From: Actinomycetes bacterium
Lineage (GTDB): Bacteria > Actinomycetota > Thermoleophilia > Solirubrobacterales > 70-9
Assembly (NCBI GenBank): GCA_023436605.1
Contig: JAEZIQ010000057.1
Location: 1 to 16,861, forward strand
DNA length: 16,861 nt
Direction of reading: 5' to 3'
Within the stretch, counting starts at the first letter, position 1. Every line of letters starts with the position of its first letter. Position numbers and translations under genes: made by a program. Shown piece after piece: positions 13,608-16,861 of the stretch. The notes below the pieces were generated by a model. The model was not told the origin of the DNA and made no database searches. It worked only from the letters and a program-made list of their open reading frames with translations.

Positions 13608-14066
13608 ATGCGTGTCTCCGCCAAAGCCGATTACGCAGTTCGGGCCGTAGCCGAACTCGCCGCTTCTCCCGACGGTCCGGTGAAGGGCGAGCGGCTGGCC
13701 GACTCGCAGGACATTCCGCTCCAGTTCCTCGAGCACATCCTGCTCGACCTCAAGCATTCCGGGATCGTCCGGGCCCGTCGGGGCGCCAAGGGCGGATACT
13801 GGTTGGCCAAGGATCCGGCCGACGTATCGATCGCCGAAGTGATCCGCGCAGTCGAAGGCCCGATCGCCAACGTCCAGTCCGCCCCGCCCGAATCGATCAC
13901 CTACAGCGGCAGCGCCAAGGAGCTCCAGTCCGTTTGGATCGCAGTGCGCGCCAGCCTCCGTGAAGTTCTCGAATCCACCAGCCTCGAGGATCTGGTCTCC
14001 GGCAATCTGCCCGACCACGTCAGAGAGCTGGCGGACGACAAAGACGCCTGGGCTCCCAGGCAATAG
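13608..14066 (+). CDS. Rrf2-family transcriptional regulator lacking cluster cysteines
   Basis: This 152-aa protein starts with MRVSAKADYAVRAVAELA, the N-terminal helix of Rrf2 (IscR/CymR/NsrR) regulators, which fixes the start at 13608 although the frame opens at 13566. The winged helix is complete: QDIPLQFLEHILLDLKHSG is the recognition region and VRARRGAKGGYWLAK the wing, followed by DVSIAEVIRAVEGPIA. IscR and NsrR carry three Cys in the segment after this for an iron-sulfur cluster. Here the segment (VQSAPPESITYSGSAKELQ) has none, and the whole protein is free of cysteine. It therefore resembles CymR-like members, which sense through a partner or small molecule. Location 125 nt after a TSUP gene with an IscR-like palindrome suggests it controls that exporter. 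Confidence 0.9.
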   Translation: MRVSAKADYAVRAVAELAASPDGPVKGERLADSQDIPLQFLEHILLDLKHSGIVRARRGAKGGYWLAKDPADVSIAEVIRAVEGPIANVQSAPPESITYSGSAKELQSVWIAVRASLREVLESTSLEDLVSGNLPDHVRELADDKDAWAPRQ

Positions 14067-14130
14067 CCCGGGCAAAGCCCCCGGCCTCTCAAGCCCCGGA
14101 TGCGCCCGGCCCCGCACCAGCACCCTGGGT

Positions 14131-14176
14131 GGTGTCACGACTTGGGTGCTTGTCACCGTCGATAAGTCGTGACACC
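14131..14176. repeat. Tandem hairpin element, copy 1
   Basis: GGTGTCACGACTT (14131-14143) and AAGTCGTGACACC (14164-14176) form a perfect 13-bp stem around a 20-nt loop. The loop itself contains GGTG and CACC, which could pair internally. There is no T-run, so it is not an intrinsic terminator. The same arms recur in copy 2, 73 bp further on. Confidence 0.9.
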
Positions 14177-14203
14177 GGTTCCTGGGCTTGCTCAGGTCCT
14201 GGT

Positions 14204-14248
14204 GGTGTCACGACTTGGTACACGTAACTGCTGTTAAGTCGTGACACC
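14204..14248. repeat. Tandem hairpin element, copy 2
   Basis: The arms GGTGTCACGACTT (14204-14216) and AAGTCGTGACACC (14236-14248) are identical to copy 1, but the 19-nt loop is unrelated in sequence. Flanks are also shared: CCTGG(G)TGGTG before, GG after the left arm, a T before the right arm and CACCGG-TCC after it. CACCGGGTCCGGG at 14245-14257 is repeated directly at 14259-14271, as if a third unit's edge remains. Confidence 0.9.
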
Positions 14249-14318
14249 GGGTCCGGGGCACCGGGTCCGGGTTTCGGTCTGGGCGGCCGTGGCGGGCTCG
14301 TTTCCTCCTTCTTGTACC

Positions 14319-14339
14319 CTCCCGGCAGGGAGATTTTTT
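14319..14339 (+). terminator. Terminator-like stem just before the PhoX-like gene
   Basis: CTCCC (14319-14323) and GGGAG (14328-14332) flank GGCA, followed by A and six T (14334-14339). The stem is only 5 bp but GC-only apart from one pair, and the T-run is good. It ends 20 bases before the ATG at 14360, leaving little room for a separate promoter. It may end read-through from the Rrf2 gene or attenuate the PhoX-like gene. Confidence 0.4.
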
Positions 14340-14359
14340 CTGCGAACTAGGGAGTTGGT

Positions 14360-16003
14360 ATGTCTGAAGATGTGACTGAGGCGAGCGGTCTAACGCGACG
14401 TGATGCGATTCGTGCCGGGGCTGGTGCGGCTGGCGGACTTGCGCTGGCCGGCGGTCTGCTCGGCCGGGCAATCGACGCGATGGGGGCGCCCGCCGTGATC
14501 GGCGAGGGCCCTTACGGACCGCTCGGCTCACCGGACGCCAACGGCCTGAGGCTGCCGGCGGGGTTCACCTCGCGAGTGATCGCCCGGTCGAACACGGAGA
14601 TCGGTCCCCGGTCCTACAAGTTCCACATCCTTCCCGACGGCATGGGCACTTACAAGACCAAGGACGGCGGCTTCATCCTCACCTCCAACAGCGAGGCACC
14701 GTTCATCGAGGGTTACATGGACGGCATGTACGAGATCGGGACCGGGGCAATCCGGTTCGACAAGAACTTCAAGGTCACCGACGCCTACCCGATCCTCAAG
14801 CACACGATGGTCAACTGCGCCGGCGGCGTCACGCCCTGGGGCACCTGGCTGTCCTGCGAGGAAGTCGAGAACGGCAAAGTCTTCGAGTGCGATCCGTGGG
14901 GAGAAAAGGCACAGGTCGCCCATCCGGCGATGGGCGTTTTCAAGCACGAAGCCTGCTGCGTCGATCCGAAAGGCAAGCAGGTCTACCTGACGGAGGACCT
15001 CGGAGACGGCTGCCTCTACCGCTTCACCCCGACCAACTACCCGGATCTCTCGACCGGCCGGCTCGACGTCGCCTCGGTCAACGACGAGGACGGCAAGGTA
15101 ACCTGGATCGAGCTGCCGGACCCGCAGTTCACGGGGTCGATCCCGACCCGCAAACAGGTCGAATCGGCAACCCGCTTCCGCCGCGGTGAAGGCATGTGGT
15201 TCGACGACGGCACCGTGTACTTCGCCACGACCCAGGATGACCGGGTCTACGCCTACCACCCCGAATCGGGTTATCTCGAGGTGCTCTACGACGGCGTCGC
15301 GCTCGGCGACGAGGCTCCGCTTCACGACACCGACAACGTGACCGTCTCCCCGATTTCCGGTGACCTGTACGTCTGCGAGGACCCGGGCGGCTCATCGGAT
15401 GAGGGCATGCAGGTCTGCATCATCTCGGCCGAAGGGGAAGCGGCCGCGTTCTGCCAGGTGTCGGTTGAGGGTCATTCGAGCTCGGAGCTGACCGGCCCCG
15501 TCTTTGACCCGACAGGAAGTCGCCTTTACTTCACGTCGCAGCGGGCGCGGTTCCCCGGCGAAGAGATCGCTGCCGGCATCATCTACGAGATCAGCGGCCC
15601 CTTCCGCAAGCTGCGCGAGGATCCGGCCGAGCCTCCGGTCGACAGGAAGAAGCCCTCGATCAAGATCCGGACCCTTGGACGCCCGTCGCTCAAGGGCCTG
15701 CTCAAGAAGGGGCAACCGTTCATGCTCGAGGTAAATGACGAGAGCATGCCGGTAACCATCGAGGCGAGCCTGATCGCCCCGATCAAGCGCAACCGCGGCC
15801 GGGGTGTCAGGCAGGTCACGATCGGTCGCAAGAAGCTGAAGGTCGGCAAGGCCGGCAGGAAGCGGATCCAGATGACCGTCGGCAAGGGCCACCTCAAGCG
15901 CCTGCGTCAGCAGCGGCGTCTGAACGAAGCCCGCCTGGTGGTCGTCGCGACCGATGCCAGCGGCAACCGCAAGAAGGTCGTCAAGCCGGTCAGCTTCAGG
16001 TAG
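14360..16003 (+). CDS. Tat-exported PhoX/DUF839 family protein (probable phosphatase)
   Basis: This 547-aa protein starts with a twin-arginine signal (LTRRDAIRAGAGAAGGLALAG, Arg13-Arg14), so it is exported folded. The core carries PhoX/DUF839 blocks: NCAGGVTPWGTWLSCEE (152-168), VFKHEACCVDPKGKQVYLTED (193-213), RRGEGMWFDDGTVYFATT and HDTDNVTVSPISGDLYVCED. In PhoX this six-bladed propeller holds calcium and iron and hydrolyses phosphate esters; a catalytic role here is inferred from family. From about residue 428 a 120-residue Lys/Arg-rich extension follows (IKIRTLGRPSLKG, VTIGRKKLKVGKAGRKRIQ, VVATDASGNRKK). It resembles a beta-sandwich or wall-binding module found in secreted Thermoleophilia proteins. 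AGGGAG (14349-14354) is 5 nt upstream of the ATG. A nuclease gene follows after 34 nt. Confidence 0.87.
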   Translation: MSEDVTEASGLTRRDAIRAGAGAAGGLALAGGLLGRAIDAMGAPAVIGEGPYGPLGSPDANGLRLPAGFTSRVIARSNTEIGPRSYKFHILPDGMGTYKTKDGGFILTSNSEAPFIEGYMDGMYEIGTGAIRFDKNFKVTDAYPILKHTMVNCAGGVTPWGTWLSCEEVENGKVFECDPWGEKAQVAHPAMGVFKHEACCVDPKGKQVYLTEDLGDGCLYRFTPTNYPDLSTGRLDVASVNDEDGKVTWIELPDPQFTGSIPTRKQVESATRFRRGEGMWFDDGTVYFATTQDDRVYAYHPESGYLEVLYDGVALGDEAPLHDTDNVTVSPISGDLYVCEDPGGSSDEGMQVCIISAEGEAAAFCQVSVEGHSSSELTGPVFDPTGSRLYFTSQRARFPGEEIAAGIIYEISGPFRKLREDPAEPPVDRKKPSIKIRTLGRPSLKGLLKKGQPFMLEVNDESMPVTIEASLIAPIKRNRGRGVRQVTIGRKKLKVGKAGRKRIQMTVGKGHLKRLRQQRRLNEARLVVVATDASGNRKKVVKPVSFR

Positions 16004-16037
16004 GCAGGCCGAGCTGGTGAGGGCAGGAGGACCGGCG

Positions 16038-16861
16038 ATGTGGCGCAGCCTCGTGGCCGTGCTCCTCGCCGCTGTCCTCTTCGCCTTCGCGACCGGCTGC
16101 GGCGCCGCTTCCGATAGCGAAGAGAACCCGGCCTCACCTCAGGTCGGGCAGGGTGAGCGCACCACCGCACAGAAGTCCGAGTCAAGAGCCGAGCGGATCG
16201 CCGCCCAACGGCAGGCGAGGCAAGCCCGCTTCGACGCGCGAAAGAAGGCCCGGGTGGCCAGGGCGAAGGCAAGGAAGGCAGCGCTCGAGGCGCGGGCCGC
16301 CGAACGCCGCATCCGGAACAAGGCGAGGGCCCTGGCCCGACGCGGGGGTGACGTCGATTGCGGTGCCTTCGCCAGTCAGGCGAGCGCGCAGCTCTATCTC
16401 CTGGACGGCGACCCCTTCCGGCTCGACGGTGACGGGGACGGAGTCGCCTGCGCCGACCTGCCCTGCCCCTGCTCGAAAGCGGCCGGGGGTAACAGCGGCA
16501 AAGGGGGAGAGGCCGCGGTCGAACCACCGACCAGCTTCCGCGGGACGGTGGTCGACGTCGCCGACGGTGACACGCTCGACGTGGCCACCCCGTCCGGCGC
16601 CGTGGAGACGGTCAGGGTCATCGGCATCGACACGCCCGAGGTCTACGGCGGCAGGGAATGCGGCGGTCCGGCCGCCTCGGCGGCGATGAAGCGCCTTGCG
16701 TCCGGCCACCAGGTAACGGTCACCTCGGACCCGACCCAGGACCGCCGAGACCATTACGGCCGTCTCCTCGCCTACATCGACAAAGGCAGCCAGGACCTCG
16801 GCTACACGCTCGTCAAGCGAGGTCTCGCCTCCGCTTACCCCTACGACGGTCCTTTCCAGCG
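16038..16861 (+). CDS. Excalibur plus staphylococcal nuclease-like lipoprotein (3' end outside the window)
   Basis: The visible 274 codons have no stop before the window ends. AGGAGG (16025-16030) is 7 nt before the ATG. A signal segment (3-19) ends in the lipobox A18-T19-G20-C21. Next comes a highly charged Ala/Arg/Lys/Glu region (about 42-102) likely to be helical or coiled coil. An Excalibur calcium-binding domain follows (DVDCGAF to DGDGDGVACADLPC, about 105-143), then a thermonuclease domain (from FRGTVVDVADGDTLDV, about 167). Residues matching the SNase active site are present: Arg193, Asp198 and Glu201 in RVIGIDTPE, and Arg242 in YGRLLAYI, so the enzyme should be active. It is expected to be tethered outside the membrane and to cut DNA and RNA with calcium. 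It probably shares a transcript with the PhoX-like gene 34 nt upstream. Confidence 0.88.
   Translation, partial: MWRSLVAVLLAAVLFAFATGCGAASDSEENPASPQVGQGERTTAQKSESRAERIAAQRQARQARFDARKKARVARAKARKAALEARAAERRIRNKARALARRGGDVDCGAFASQASAQLYLLDGDPFRLDGDGDGVACADLPCPCSKAAGGNSGKGGEAAVEPPTSFRGTVVDVADGDTLDVATPSGAVETVRVIGIDTPEVYGGRECGGPAASAAMKRLASGHQVTVTSDPTQDRRDHYGRLLAYIDKGSQDLGYTLVKRGLASAYPYDGPFQ

Noticed and set aside
14131..14248. Possible CRISPR-like repeat pair
   Set aside because: There are only two units, the loop rather than a spacer varies, each unit is a full palindrome, and no cas genes are nearby.
14528..15325. 265-codon minus-strand open frame opposite the PhoX-like gene
   Set aside because: Antisense shadow of conserved coding sequence, with no domain features of its own.

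Overview
The window is a GC-rich, gene-dense actinobacterial segment, most likely from the Thermoleophilia/Solirubrobacterales or a close relative. Three things suggest this: an actinobacterial-type integration host factor, a DrrA-type ABC ATPase, and a secreted protein with the Lys/Arg-rich C-terminal beta module that I associate with Thermoleophilia. Several genes also appear to be leaderless, with a -10-like hexamer exactly 7 nt before the start codon. The lineage call is inference. I see no rRNA, tRNA, insertion sequence, integrase, CRISPR array or phage gene.

Layout. 1-783: an mIHF-like gene on the minus strand, with a divergent promoter region. 784-2127: an orphan lipoprotein of the branched-chain amino acid binding family, closed by a strong terminator. 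2177-3430 (minus): a PLP-dependent alpha-oxoamine synthase (KBL/BioF/SPT family). 3533-6999: a five-gene rightward run of cupin, DrrA-type ATPase, two ABC-2 permeases and a second cupin. The last four overlap or are coupled, and the two cupins are paralogues. 7038-8177: a large GNAT-fold protein, followed by a 22-bp perfect hairpin. 8424-9764: a small basic one-helix protein followed by an AlkA-like glycosylase. 9780-12368 (minus): an ATPase-permease-lipoprotein ABC importer of the ThiXYZ type for a thiamine pyrimidine precursor. 12545-14066: a TSUP (TauE/SafE) exporter with an IscR-type-1-like palindrome in its promoter region, then a cysteine-free Rrf2 regulator. 14131-14248: two tandem hairpins with identical 13-bp arms and different loops. 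14360-16003: a Tat-exported PhoX/DUF839 protein. 16038-end: a lipoprotein with Excalibur and staphylococcal-nuclease-like domains, cut by the window end.

Most of this is ordinary chromosomal content made of small transport and housekeeping units. The parts not explained by known families are the non-coding structures (the tandem hairpins, the 22-bp hairpin and the inverted repeats in front of the TSUP gene) and the cupin-bracketed exporter. The most testable regulatory circuit is Rrf2 protein, GACT-N5-AGTC palindrome and TSUP sulfur-compound exporter. The secreted end of the window (PhoX-like protein plus secreted nuclease) would fit scavenging of phosphate from organic phosphate and nucleic acids, but that link is inference.
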